In this document: positions 22,201-34,000 of the stretch, in pieces
Layout: every line of letters starts with the position of its first letter
Numbering within the stretch: position 1 is the stretch's first letter
Source: Filosporella fistucella
Taxonomy: Eukaryota; Ascomycota; Leotiomycetes; Helotiales
Direction: 5' to 3'
NCBI GenBank assembly: GCA_030077755.1
Contig: JAQJZZ010000005.1
Span: 2,480,001 to 2,544,000 of the forward strand
DNA length: 64,000 bases
Translations under genes and position numbers: made by a program
The notes under the pieces: generated by a model
What the model was told of the DNA's origin: nothing
The model's input: the letters and a program-made list of their open reading frames with translations, nothing else
Database searches by the model: none

Positions 22201-23960
22201 ACAAAATTTGCCGAGGAATATTTCGAATGGTACACAAGGGATTCGCAGTCCAAGGATCGATAAAGTCAAACAGGCTTCTGATTCGTGGAGCTCTGACCAA
22301 CTTGAGCTACATCGCAAAGCTCTATTCTCGAGGCTGAACGATAGTCTTGTGGATCTGGGAGTCAAGCATCGAATCTTATTTGCAGAGAAATGCTCTCCGT
22401 CACTCGTTGGATCATTTATCTATATGTGGCATCCCGATGCCCTTGACACGATCGACAGCTATTTTGGTCCCTCGTCACGCTTTACTGAGAACAGAGAGGC
22501 CACTATGTGGATATCATCGATCACGATATCTCACTGGAGTATCCGGCCAGTCAGCTTTTCGGAAGCGCATCTCCAACGTTTCAACGAAAACAGAAATAAC
22601 GGCGACTTTCCGCCTGTGAGCATTGCGAGACTTGGGCTTGGAAAGAAGAAGCGTCGAAATGCCGAGCCACCTGAGCCTATAGCCATCGTAGAAGAGCGAT
22701 CTTCATCCTTGGTCATTACAGGAGACCCAGCGGGGAATCTATGGATCTGCTCGATATGGTCGTCTCTCACAGACGCGGATTCCGTAGCACCATCAATCCT
22801 AGCATTGCCCCGCATCCTGCAGCGATTCATCCATCAACAATCATCGGGGAGATGTTTAGTCTTCTTGGTTCTGCTTGGACATCTGTGTGAAAAGCTGGCA
22901 GGGGAGTACGAGATGATTTTATCCCGCTTAGATGTGATTGTTGGGTTGGGAGTAAGTATTCTTTCTGGCCATGAGAGAATCGTGATCTGACATCTAATCT
23001 CAGGAAAAAGTACTGCTCGAAGGACTAGAGTGGGGAACGAATGAAGCCGTCGATAAGCTTAAGAAAATGCTTTGGGGTCTAGAAGCATTGCGTGTTTTTG
23101 ACGACAGGCTATCAGCATCGTTATCTCAGATCCAAAAAGCACAGGAAGCAATGGAGCGAATCGTGAAACAAGTATGAACCCCCAACCCTCTAGTCAATGG
23201 ACTATTTTGATGAATTATAGGATGCCGGTCACCAGCATGTTGAACTCCTACAGGAATACAACAACATCATCGAGGAGTTCGTAAAGCGATATGGAATGTT
23301 ATCAGATGTTCAGGTTAGAACACAGCTGAAAATAAGACAGGTCACTGGACTGCGCGATGGAGTGAGTTACCTGCAGTGAGTGCGGCAATCATGCTAACAA
23401 ATCACCAGATCTCAACAGTGACCAATGTTGAAGACAGCCAGACAGCCCTCAGAGACAGCAAAACGACAATAAAGCAAGGGAACAATATCAGAATATTGAC
23501 TTATATAACGATCGCATATTTGCCACTTGGATTTGTAACTGTATGCCACCGTCATCTGACTGATTCCCGCTCTCACTAACATTCTGCCTAGGGCCTTTTC
23601 TCAATTTCCCACGCCTCATTCAGTAAGTTACATCCTGGTCTACACAAGCTCAAAACCTGACACGCAATAGTGGACACGGCCAGCAACGCTCTGTTCGCCA
23701 TTCTGGTCGTAATCTTCGTTCTTGGTACATATGCACTAGCACTCAGCCTAGAGAGCATCATCGACCAATGGGCGGTGCTCAGGAAACAGAAATGGGGAAC
23801 AAATATGAAGCAAAATGTGTCGTACGGACATCAGGATAAAGAGTCTATGATTTCTGTTGGTGGCTTCAGAAGTATTTTCGGATTGAGAAGGAGGAAGGAG
23901 AGGGTAACTTGGGACGAAAATGGTGGGGAGGAGAAGATTACGAAGGTTGCGCAGGTATAG
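19292..23960 (+). CDS. Large CorA-like membrane protein (1441 aa)
   Basis: Eight-exon gene (19292-19340, 19394-20543, 20587-22951, 23004-23171, 23221-23361, 23409-23540, 23592-23622, 23671-23960); all junctions keep frame. The last ~190 residues resemble the end of CorA-type divalent-cation channels: a long helix with NVEDSQTALRDSKTTIKQGN, then membrane segment 1 (about 1318-1338, ILTYITIAYLPLGFVTGLF), a short loop and membrane segment 2 (about 1352-1372), then a basic tail. The usual CorA GMN signature after TM1 is absent (GLFSISHASF instead). The preceding ~1250 residues have no domain I recognise; they include a Cys-containing N-terminal part and a charged middle. Many fungi carry such large CorA-like proteins of unknown role. 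Ion transport is therefore uncertain. Confidence 0.85.
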
Positions 23961-24146
23961 AGACAAGGTATATATGGGATAATACATAATGAGGATATAT
24001 AAAAATTCTATAGTATACATAGTATTCGAAACCAACACAAGCTCATCCAATATGCATTCCAGCTCTCATGCTAGGGATATCATAAATACAAAATGCAAAC
24101 ATCAAGCATAATTCATCAAAACCCCCATATTCCCTCCCCTTCCTCT

Positions 24147-25055
24147 CTAAACCTTCGCCCCAACGATATCCACCTCTCCAATCTTCGTCAATGTCTTCTC
24201 TTCCCCGCTCAAATTCGCATCGACCCTAATCGTCAAACTCTTGACCCCGGTAAACTTCGACGCCTTCAACTTCAGCTCCACAACTCCATTAACATACTCA
24301 TCCGAATACACATTAATCGCCTGCGTGTTCTCTGACTTGCTTATAGACTCCATACTCAAATCATTGATCTCTGCGCCGTCTTTATCCTTGCTTATCCGTA
24401 CTGGTACATTGGCTGCTACTTGTATGCGCGAGGGAGCATTAGAAGCTGAATCTTTCGCGGCTGTGAATTTGAGAGTTGAGGGTGTAACGGGGGAGGTGAA
24501 TACAATGTGCATCAGGAAGGAGGAACGGCCAGTTGCGGAGGCGATGGCATAGCCGGCTGGTGGGGGAGAGACGACATTGCGGATATTGGAGAGTGTAGAG
24601 GCGTTTAGGAGACGGGATGCATTGATATCTATCAAATTCCTCAGACTCGCTGGTCCTGATCCTGAACTCGACGAAGCTCCTGCTTTTGAATCTGCTGTTT
24701 TCGAAGAGGAAGAGGAGGCAGGTGTTTCTTTCGCCGCAGCAGAAGTATAGAATCCGATTTTCGTAGTGAGTTGTTGGACATCTGCGCCTTTCACCTCGTC
24801 TACCTTACTTCCATTCTTGAAGAATTGGAAGGTTGGCATCGCTGATATACCGCACATCTGGGCGACATCTTTCGCTTTGTCGACGTCGCATTGGGCGAAT
24901 GTGATGGTGGGAGTAGAAACATGTTGTTTTGCCAGCCGTTCGAAGACGGGGGAGATCATCTTACATGGGCCGCACCATGTTGCGTAGAAGTCGACAATCA
25001 AGAGATTGTTCTTTTTGAGTTGGTTGAACTGTGAGAGAGATTTGATTTCCTGCAT
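24147..25055 (-). CDS. Thioredoxin-like protein with C-terminal PITH domain (Txl1-like)
   Basis: Intronless 302-residue protein. Residues 1-105 form a thioredoxin domain with the redox site WCGPC at 27-31 (DFYATWCGPCKMISPVFERL) and the cis-Pro block AMPTFQFF. A Ser/Ala-rich linker (about 112-140) leads to a PITH domain (about 145-300) with LRNLIDINASRLLN at its start and GVKSLTIRVDANLSGEEKTL near the end. This order is that of Txl1/TXNL1, a thioredoxin that binds the 26S proteasome. A cytosolic reductase role associated with the proteasome is therefore likely (family knowledge). The gene converges with the CorA-like gene, with 186 bp between stops. Confidence 0.92.
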   Translation of the reverse strand: MQEIKSLSQFNQLKKNNLLIVDFYATWCGPCKMISPVFERLAKQHVSTPTITFAQCDVDKAKDVAQMCGISAMPTFQFFKNGSKVDEVKGADVQQLTTKIGFYTSAAAKETPASSSSSKTADSKAGASSSSGSGPASLRNLIDINASRLLNASTLSNIRNVVSPPPAGYAIASATGRSSFLMHIVFTSPVTPSTLKFTAAKDSASNAPSRIQVAANVPVRISKDKDGAEINDLSMESISKSENTQAINVYSDEYVNGVVELKLKASKFTGVKSLTIRVDANLSGEEKTLTKIGEVDIVGAKV

Positions 25056-25839
25056 TTTGGGCAGTGCTTGTTGTGCTTGGAATGAGGGGTGGAAAGGTTG
25101 TGGCGGGGCAAGGCTGTTTATATCCTGAGATTTCTAGGAGAATGATGAGTCAGCAGGACATTGGTCAGCACAACTTGTGCTTATTTTTGCTGAAGAATGA
25201 ATCAGAAAGACTGTCGAGATCGTTGCTCACACATTCTAGAACTTCTTCTTTACATGTTATGCTCATTCTGCTTCGATATCATGAAGAAGGTCATCGTATC
25301 AGAAGTGGGTAGGTGCCTAATGAGGTGCAGGTCGTCGAACTTTTCTATGCTCCCAGTCATTTGAAATAGACCCACGTGCTGATACAAATTGAAGTGTGGG
25401 TTATCCTGTCATGGTTGTCCCTTCTACTAGCGAGTTATTACATGTCATCTTTCACTCTAATAGCTTCGTGTGTATGAAGCATCAAATCATCAGTGTGTCT
25501 TGCCTAGGTGCATGCCTGGACACTGGCGAATTCTCGCTGCTATGATTGCGGCAGTTGGCCTCAATTCCCCAAGCTTCAACGAGACAGTCAAGTAGCATGC
25601 CAGTTTGCCATACTTGGAGTTATTTCACTCAATATATTCCGTGTTTCGCGAATCCGTTCAGTATTGCCATTAGTCTTTTGGAAGTTCGATAAGGAATAAT
25701 TGTTGCACTATTCCGCCGACCTTTATCTTTTCCCTTATGCTAATCCGAGCAGGCTCTTGTCGAAAGCCCTAGTCTTGCGTCCATTTCTCCTTACCGTCTT
25801 TGATATCTGTGGGTTACCTGTCTACTGCTACCCAACATT
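25056..25839. other. Intergenic between thioredoxin gene and transporter relic
   Basis: About 780 bp holding the thioredoxin promoter. Frames of 60-82 codons exist without coding character. Nothing else is supported. Confidence 0.4.
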
Positions 25840-26995
25840 TTATTTGGAATACACGAAATGTATCTGCTCTCTATCCGTCAAATCCAAGTACTCCTCGTTG
25901 CTAACATACATATTCCCCCCTCCATTCACACGAAGTGTGTCGGCTTTCCTCTTGTTGAACCAAGACAGAAAAAACCATAGACCGACGGGTGCTAAAGTAG
26001 CGTACCAAATGTGATAATCATGGTCTTGAAACCAGTCGCATACTCTGGTGCCTCAGAAGATATAAAGTACTGAGGCCCAATGATAAACCCAGTAGCGTAT
26101 CCCAGAAACATAATCGCATTACTTGTTGATCGCTTAGTATGACCTGCAATATTCGAGCTCATGAGTGAGAATTACAGTGACAGACCAGCGTTCAAGAACG
26201 CAGTCATGAAGAATCCGATCGGTCGTCCCCTGCCCACACCAACCCTGCAATTCCAAAGATGATGAAAACCACCGCCATGTGTCAACCTCGTATGATTGAT
26301 ATGTCCAATCCCATAACTAACAAGAGCCTGGATCACGATTGCAACTCCATTATCCATAAACCAAAATGTCACTCGCTGCGGGATCTCATCCTTCTTATAC
26401 CACAACCCGGTGATCAACACGTAAGCTGGACTTACGCCTCCATCTGCCATACCGAGAAAGAAACCACACGTGAAGAAGCCAGCAAACGATGTTGCGCTAG
26501 GAGTAATGAGAAGCATGATACCCCATGAGAGAGCAGTGATGGTTACGAAGCGACCGAGTGGGATGTAATTGAGGAGGCGGGCAGAAAGAGGTTGAAAGGC
26601 AAGATAGCCAAGGTGAAATGCAGAACTGAGGATGTTAATCTATGATATACAAATTGCTGGTAGGGGGTGTGAGACTTGCCCGCACCAAGAATATTCCTGG
26701 CCCTTCAGATGCAGCATTTCTTGCAACCCATAGATCACAGACTGAGCCATCACACTCTTATCCATGTATTGGAAGAGGTATGAAATGAACATCTGTGAGT
26801 TATTAGTACATGACTTCCCTTCTATATTTCTATAGTTCAAAGGTACCAAAGGCATCAAGTGTTTGTCAATCTTCCTGAGTACTGCACGATCCTGTTCTGG
26901 GGTATATGTAAAAGCATCATGTTTCTCTACAAAATCGAAGGCTTGATCTGCGTGTTGGAGGAGTACTTCTGCGATCTCAATACTCTGTCACAGTT
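25840..26995 (-). pseudogene. MFS transporter pseudogene (allantoate-permease/DAL5 type)
   Basis: Broken major-facilitator gene. Upstream exons are recognisable: ...FDFVEKHDAFTYTPEQDRAV, then after an intron MFISYLFQYMDKSVMAQSVI, then FLGMADGGVSPAYVLITGLW and VTFWFMDNGVAIVIQALVSY, as in the anion:cation symporter (allantoate permease) family. After SYGIGHI the frame is lost. A piece reading VVFIIFGIAGLVWAG follows in another frame, and only ~10 bases later the text jumps to IGFFMTAFLNAG, which in intact transporters lies more than 100 residues further on. The C-terminal part (MFLGYATGFIIGPQYFISSE..., to a stop at 25840) is again readable. At least two frameshifts plus an internal deletion remove several membrane helices. 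The N-terminal Met exon is also missing or unplaced. Confidence 0.85.
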
Positions 26996-27117
26996 CCGAG
27001 ATCTTTTTGAATGAGAAAGGACAGACTGAGATCCCACAGAAATTGAGCGCTGACTTTACCGATATATGTTATCAAACACCCAGTAACATATCCTACTCTC
27101 ATCCTGACTAACAAAAC

Positions 27118-28219
27118 AGTATGAGTTTGCCCATCTTCTCCCATTCGTCACCTTCAGTGATGAAATTTCTCTTGAGCCTTACACACACTACGATCCAGGT
27201 CACCGCGCTGATCCCCAGAAGAAATCTCTCTTCTCAACTAGTATGTACCTCGTATTCCAACAGTACCTCCGCCCCTTTCTCAAAACCATAACCTAACATA
27301 TACTCTAGTAACAACAAAAAAAGACATGACACCCTCTATCGGCACAGAAATTCACGGCTGCCAATAAAGCGCCCTCGCAGCCTCCCAAAAAGACGAACTC
27401 GCCCTCTGGGCCGCCGAACGCAGTGTCCTCGTCTTCAGAAACCAAGATTTCATGCACCACTCCCCGAAATTTCTAAAAGAGTACGGAAGCCCTTTCGGGC
27501 GACTGCATGTCCATAGTTTCGGCAGCCACGTGAAAGGTCATCCAGAGATCTTGAGTAATCTCCGAGATAGCGACAAGACTGTTTTCGACGAGTTTGGCGC
27601 TGGGTATCTGACTACTACGAGATGGCATTTGGACATGACTTATGAACGGTATGTTGCGCTGTCTGAAAGGAGGAAGAGGATAGACTGATGGAGTGATAGG
27701 AATGGAACGGGAACTGCTTTCCTGTGCCCTTGAAGTTCCGGGATGCGGTGGCGATACATTATATCTTAACAGCATGAACGCAAAAGATCGACTCTCCGAG
27801 CCTATGAAAGCCTTCCTCTCCACACTATCTGCCGTGCACTCCGGCGCGAGGCAATAAGTCCACGGGAAAAAAAATCAGTGTACAGACGCTCGCTAGTAGA
27901 GACTTTGCATCCGATTGTACCCAAAAATCCTATGACTGGACGAAAAGGACTGTGGTTTCCACCAAAGTATGTAATTGGAATCGTGTGTTTGAAGAAGGAG
28001 GAAAGCGATGCTATTATGAAAATGCTGTTTGATCATCTGAAGAAGAGTTTGGGTTTTCACACGACAGTGGAGTGGGAGAGGGGAACGGTTGTGGTTTATG
28101 ATAACAGGATGGTACTGCATTCTGTTGTGCTTGATTATACGTTGGGACCGAATGCGAAGAGGCATCATATCCATATCACACCACAAGCTGAAGAGCCGAT
28201 CCCGGCCGGGAGCTTGTAG
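27118..28219 (+). pseudogene. TauD/TfdA-family dioxygenase pseudogene
   Basis: Remnant of an Fe(II)/2-oxoglutarate dioxygenase of the fungal taurine-dioxygenase type. Readable pieces in order: SLEPYTHYDPGHRADPQKKS (near 27180); PSIGTEIHGCQ followed by an in-frame TAA at 27365-27367 and then ALAASQKDELALWAAERSVL; the metal site WHLDMTYE (HxD) near 27625; LEVPGCGGDTLYLNSMNAKD after a 1-nt frame jump near 27720; a stop at the GCAATAA near 27853 and an A8 run at 27867-27874; then the C-terminal half (LHPIVPKNPMTGRKGLWFPP, VVVYDNRMVLHSVVLDYTLG) to 28219, with the distal His retained. Multiple independent lesions make this a pseudogene. It is divergent from the equally broken transporter at 25840-26995. 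Confidence 0.9.
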
Positions 28220-28491
28220 GAAGAACAAGGGTAATGATAGCTTGCTGGGCTTTACCACTAGAATAATACCATAAAATGACGTGCGTGAGATTACAGAACG
28301 AATTGGTTTGTTCTCGTCACTTGACGTACTTGTAGCTCTCAAAATATGTACTAAGCATATCGAAAAACTCATTCATTTCGTCCATAAACTATAGTTAAGA
28401 CCGGCCATCTATTGCAAGTCATCATTCATCTCATCTCATACCTCGGATATCTATCACTCATCATTCCAAATATCGCTCGGTAATCCATAAC
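28220..28491. other. Convergent intergenic spacer
   Basis: 272 bp between the dioxygenase relic and the aspartyl-tRNA synthetase stop. It contains no supported feature. Confidence 0.4.
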
Positions 28492-30291
28492 TTATGGACT
28501 CAAGCGCTTCGGTGTCCTTGGATAGTCACACACCAAATGCACACTTGGCAAGTTCAAATACCAAGCCACAACTCTGTCCAATCCAATACCACCACCACCA
28601 TGAGGAGGCACACCCACACTCCTGAAAACATCAACATACTCCTTGATACCAGGCTGGTTGGGGTCCAAGCCCTTTCTGCGAATCATAGCTTCCAGCTCAT
28701 GAGGGAGATGCAATCGCTGTCCACCACTAAGAATCTCTTGCCCACGCATCATGAAATCGTATGCGTTTGTGACTTCTGGGTTCTCTGGGTCGGGCATTGC
28801 GTAGAATGGACGAGCAGATACGGGAAATTTGTCGAGGACGTAGAAATCAGTCTTATACTTCTTCCTAACAAGGGCGCCAAGAGCCTTTTCTTGGGGTGTA
28901 GACATATCTTCGTCATCTGTGACGTTGGCAAACTCGGGAGGTCCCTCGTTTCGAAGGAGAGCTTGGCCTTCGGCAAAAGTGAGGCGAACCTCTTTACCAT
29001 CTTCTGGGAGGAGGAATTCTTCAGATGGATAAACTGATCGGATGAGCTCAATCTCTTCGCGAAACTCGGTGGAGAGTCCCTTGAAGATGTATAGGAGGAC
29101 GCCTTCTAGCATGTGCATGACTTCATGGTAATGTTCCTCGATTTCCATTTCCAGATCAAGACCAATAAACTATTATCATTAGCCTCATTCTCGCCATTCT
29201 CATTACCAGCATACCTCAGTCATGTGTCTTGGCGTGTTTGAATTCTCAGCTCTGAAAACGGGACCAACGCAGTAAACTCTCTTCCGACCACCAGCAATCT
29301 CAAATTGTTTATAAAATTGAGGAGATTGTGCCAAGAAGGCCTCCTTCTCGAAATACGGTAGCTTGAAAACATTGGCGCCACCTTCCGAGGCAGCTCCAAT
29401 CAAGCTTGGGGGATGGAACTTCTTGAATCGATGTTGCTTCAGGTACTCGCAGAAGAAATCCTCAACTGCTATACGGATATCAGCGATTGCTTGGCTGACA
29501 GGTGCTCGTTTGTGCATGGCTGGGTTATTGAGGTGGGTAGCTAAACTAGCTGTGGGAGTTCCTTCAGTAATCGCAAGACCTGCTTTGATTAGTATCAATC
29601 CCACCATGAAATTGGCAAACTGACCTTCAGCACTCAAATCTTCCTCTTCATCCAATTTTCCAACAGCTCGACTGGCAGGTCCAAGTCCAAGTCCAAGAGT
29701 CTCTGGCGCAGGAGCAACAAGATACACCTTTGTAAGATGTAGCTCATATCCACTAACCTTCGTGCTCTTTACGGGCTCAAGGGGCTTTTCCACGGTCGCC
29801 TCGACAAGTACAAAACTCTCCAGCTTCAGGCCTCCAATCCATTTCACCATCTGCTTGCTTACAGGTTTCCCCTCAGCACTCGCAGCAACCACACCTTGGA
29901 TTGTCCAATTGCCCTCCTCTCTCAACTCCACGAAAGCCATCTTTGCGCCCTGCATCCTTGCATTTTGAATCCATGCCCGTACCTTGATAGTTTTGCCCAT
30001 GTGTTCCTCTCCCAGTTCTCGTAGATGTACGCCCTCGGCCGCCAATCGCGTTGTATGCTCGATATCTCCATAGTTGTCCTTTGCATGGTCCTCTGCCGCG
30101 GCTGCAGATGACGAAGCTTCGGCAGCTTGACGCTCAGCAGCTTTCCGCGCCTTTTCTGCTTCTTTCTTAGCTTTTGCTTCGGCTTTCTTCGCGCCCTTTT
30201 TGGATGTTTGTGCTGCTTCCTCCGCACTGGCTCCAGCGGGAGCGAGGGTAGGGTCAGCAGGGACTGGTGTTTCTTTCTGTTCCTCCGCCAT
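28492..30291 (-). CDS. DPS1: Aspartyl-tRNA synthetase, cytoplasmic
   Basis: Class IIb aminoacyl-tRNA synthetase that charges tRNA-Asp in the cytosol. Three exons, 29625-30291, 29215-29579 and 28492-29169, with two 45-nt introns, give 569 residues. The first intron is a multiple of three and stop-free, so an unspliced message would still be open, but it has a TACTAATC branch site and removing it restores the family text. Residues ~15-75 are a Lys/Ala/Glu-rich appended helix, usual in eukaryotic AspRS and able to bind RNA. The anticodon-binding OB fold follows (VRAWIQNARMQGAKMAFVEL). Motif 2 is FRAENSNTPRHMTE (331-344) and motif 3 is GGGGIGLDRVVAWYL (about 535-549). C-terminal YPRTPKRLSP matches the family end. 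Confidence 0.95.
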
Positions 30292-31008
30292 TATGGATTG
30301 TAATTGAGTGTTTATTTGAAGAGAAAAGACAAAGTCTCGCGTGTGGTCTACAGCTCAATTTAAATAGAGATTCTCGACAACGTGAGGTGGGGTGGAGTCA
30401 TGTTCAACAGAGTCAATCGGCGAAAGTGCGCTAACAGTTTTTAGCCGAAAGTTCAGCCTTGCCCCTCGAAGGCTGAGGACTGGGTACAGAAAAGAGCTCT
30501 TTTGAGACACTGAGGTCTCAGACAATGTGCATTCTAGATTCTTAAACTCCTGTGACTAAAAGTACAAATCCCGAGGGTGCAGATTCCTCTTGCGAAAATT
30601 TCAAATCTACACTCCACAATACAAGATACTTTGCCATGGAATGAAATTATCACGCCACCTTTCTTTCGATGAGTTTGAGTCAGGGTACTTGCAAAATCTT
30701 CGAGCATCGCCTCAAATCACGGAATGTATCATGTCGCTGCAGTTCAAAAATCGAGCTTCTTGCATAAAAGTATAATCTTACACTGTATTAACCATTATCG
30801 CAATGAAATGAAGTTCACGGTTCCCACCCACACTCAAAGCCAGCCCAGCTGAAAAAAATTAACGCCAGAACCTCCTCGCAATGCATAAATTCCAAGTCTC
30901 GTCATATCTACCCCAGGCCGTGAGTTGTATACAAGTTCTTCCTAATTGCGCCAGATTCTAAAACTATTCATCTTAGTATGCCAGATCTTCAGCTCATGTA
31001 ATTGCTTT
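30292..31008. other. Intergenic, DPS1 promoter and KOG1 3' flank
   Basis: 717 bp. The DPS1 side (30292-30480) would hold its promoter. No other gene or RNA could be supported. Confidence 0.4.
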
Positions 31009-34000
31009 TCATAGTTCAAATCCGGGTTTCTTCTCCGCACAAGTGAAAAGATTGATATGAGTATCATTTCGAGCGGCACAAGCCAGCATCATCCGATGAG
31101 GGTGAAATGCGGTAGCAGAGATAGGGCTTTGACGGCCTTGCTGAAGGAAACTTGAATAAGGCTCCACCCTCGATAGTTCCTTGCCGTCAAAATTGAAAAC
31201 CTTGACCGTATGAGCACCAGTGCCACTATCAAAGTTAGTAAATGTCTGTAACCTCAGCCATGTGATACTTACACAGCAAAGACCGGAAGGTGTTCATGGG
31301 TACTGGCTGTTCGCAGAGTCTCGTTAGTCGCCCTGATGGTCCGAAGTGGTTTATCCATTCGGATATCCCAGAGCTTGACCTTTCCGTTTCTGCTAGCAGA
31401 TAACAGTTCTCTCTGTCCTCCCCGTTGCATATGCACGCTTTTGATCCAAACTCGATCAGTTTCGTCCTTCCACTTCTTTACCATCGCTTCTTGGGGCCTG
31501 TTTCGAGTGTCAAATATGCGAATAGCACCATCACCAAAGCCAGCGACGAAGATATTTCCAGTCATCTGGTCCGAAGTGAGAGAAGTGACACATGATCCTG
31601 AACGAGCATTGATGTCAACAACACATAGTTCTGGTGCCGCAGCCCAAACTCGAATGACTTTGACATCACCGGCAACTAGAAGCTTGCCTGTTACTTGCTG
31701 CCAATCAAACACCATTCCTGAATTAACATTGCTTGGGACAAGGTGAGTTAAGGCACGCCAGGCTGATGCGACTTCGATCTTCTTGTCCGAGTCGTAATTT
31801 CGATATATTCTGATAACACCATCAGAAGAACCCGTTAACAGGAACGCTTGGTCATCCTCATTGATAAATTGAAGGTCGCTGATCTTGGAGCCCTCCGGAT
31901 TACCGTTAGAGAATCGACTAAGGCGGTCTTGCTTTTTCCAGTCCCAAACACAAATGGTATCTCGATCATCAGATACAGCAAGATGGTCTTCAAACTGGTG
32001 GAAGGTCATCTTGGAAGGTTGGCTCTGGTTATTGAAAAAGCCAGCCGGAGTTGTCCACTTTCCACTGCCTGCGATCTCCTTCTGTGGTTGTGTCTCTCTC
32101 AGAATAGCCTCATTCCGGGATCTTCTCCACAGGCGTTCATTGTAATCGGTGCTTCCTGGTTCCTCTGCTTCATTAGGTTTCATCTGTGGTTCTCGGAAGT
32201 ATTCAATTGACCACTCGAAGAATGTGCTTTGCAATGGGATTTTCGGTAGCTCCGTCATGTCCCTAGCCTTGAAGTTCCCAGACACTGGCTCTTTCGCCGC
32301 ATGATATGTGCCAGGAGTCGAAGCGGTATCATTCTGCTCTGGTGGGGCATTGAATTCGGATGGCAACCTGGTACGTGGATGAGGACTACGTTGCATACCA
32401 GGAGATTTTGGTTGTCTGCCAATTGATGGTGGAGGGGAACTGTCGAGACCGGAACTACCCCCAAGGCCGAATATGAAACTTGCAGTCCGGGTGAGCAAGC
32501 TTGGCTGAGGGGTGGGAGTTGAATTCATCGAATTTTGTCTGACTGGTGTGCTGGGTCTTGGGTCTGCTGAAGTTTGCTTAGCTGCCGCAGATTTTGCTGC
32601 TCGTCGCGTGATATCATCAATGATGATCTGGGCATGAGAGCCGATGGGTGATTGGATCAAAGCGATATGAACATAATCAATGATAATTGTAGCATTCCGT
32701 TGTACCTCTGGATGTGGATCCACAGCCATGATAAGGACGTGCTTCCAGACTGCAGAGAAGATGGAATTGTGGGCAAGACCATGAGCTGTAGCCTTGATTG
32801 TACCATCCGGGTTGCGATTTTCCTTTCGTGCGTAGTGAAGGCCCATTTTGTGATCGTTTCCGTCGTCTGCAGGAGGGAATTGACGATACTCTCGCTCCTC
32901 CTGCAATTGTTCATACGCAGCTACCAGAAACTTGTTTTCATAGCGTTGAATGAATTTCGAAAAGTAGACCAAGAGTTCCTTTCGAATCATTGCATTGCCA
33001 TCATTTGCCATTTCCGTTACTGTCCATGATATGTTCTCTTCAATTCGTGCAACCTCATCTGTGAGATCTTCAATGCCTAAGAAGGTAGTCATAGCATAGA
33101 GCATGGCAGCTCGAACTTCGCAACATACATCACGAACCAGCAAGGCGAGTTTCGATGGTGCATTCTCACGGATACCTCTCCACTTAGCATCAGCCAAATC
33201 TTTCCAAAGCTGGCTGATGCACAAGCACGCCCATTGCCTTAACAGAGGATTATCTTCATTTTGAAGATGAACCAAGCAGTAGCTCATAATCTCTGACTGG
33301 TTGCACACTGTTTGGCCTTGTTTGTAATTGTCACAGAGCCGAGCGAGGATGAAGGCACACATAGCCTTGTGCTCGAGACTATCCACCACTGGCAATCCTT
33401 CATTAGGTTTCAAAATTGCAGCGAAATACATGTATCCGCTATCCCTGTGCTAGTTGTCAGTAGACGAAAGGCCGGGTGGAGCAAAAAGTGGTATCGGGAG
33501 ACTTACTTCAGCAAATCAGTTTGGCAGGTAATGTCTACCGCCAGAACACGGGTCCATATGAAAACCATAACCGGCTTTAGCTCGTTGGCTGCCGATTGGA
33601 GCAGCTTGAGGACATAGGGGAAGATGCCAATGCTCAACGCAAGATTGACTGCCCAAGGACCCATATCCAGGAACTTACCAAGAAGGATCAAGGCGCGGAC
33701 TCGATGTTGTTGACTGAGCAGTACCTGAAGCACAACAGGTAGTTGATCTGGTGGCTTTTGAGTGACAGCGCCTTGTGAAAGATACACCTCAAAGGCAGTA
33801 AGTTGTTCCGTAAAGAAGCTGGAATTCTGGAACTCATAATCCGGCCTCATGCCGCTTTCCTTTGCTTCTAACATCGGCAATTGAGCGAGAGCCATCTCTA
33901 CTGCCAAGTCCCAGCTCTCCCACAAAGGGTGTTGGTGCGTGTCGGGCAATTCAGGGAATGACTGCGGATGGCAATTGTAGGCAGACATAATTCTCTGGGA

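Noticed and set aside
27118..28219. Repeat-induced point mutation as the cause of pseudogenisation
   Set aside because: Lesions are mostly indels and the locus is not visibly duplicated or unusually AT-rich.
29580..29624. In-frame, stop-free 45-nt stretch in aspartyl-tRNA synthetase considered as coding
   Set aside because: GTCAGT donor, TACTAATC branch site and CAG acceptor, and its removal restores the conserved SAEG-LAITEG text, so it is an intron.
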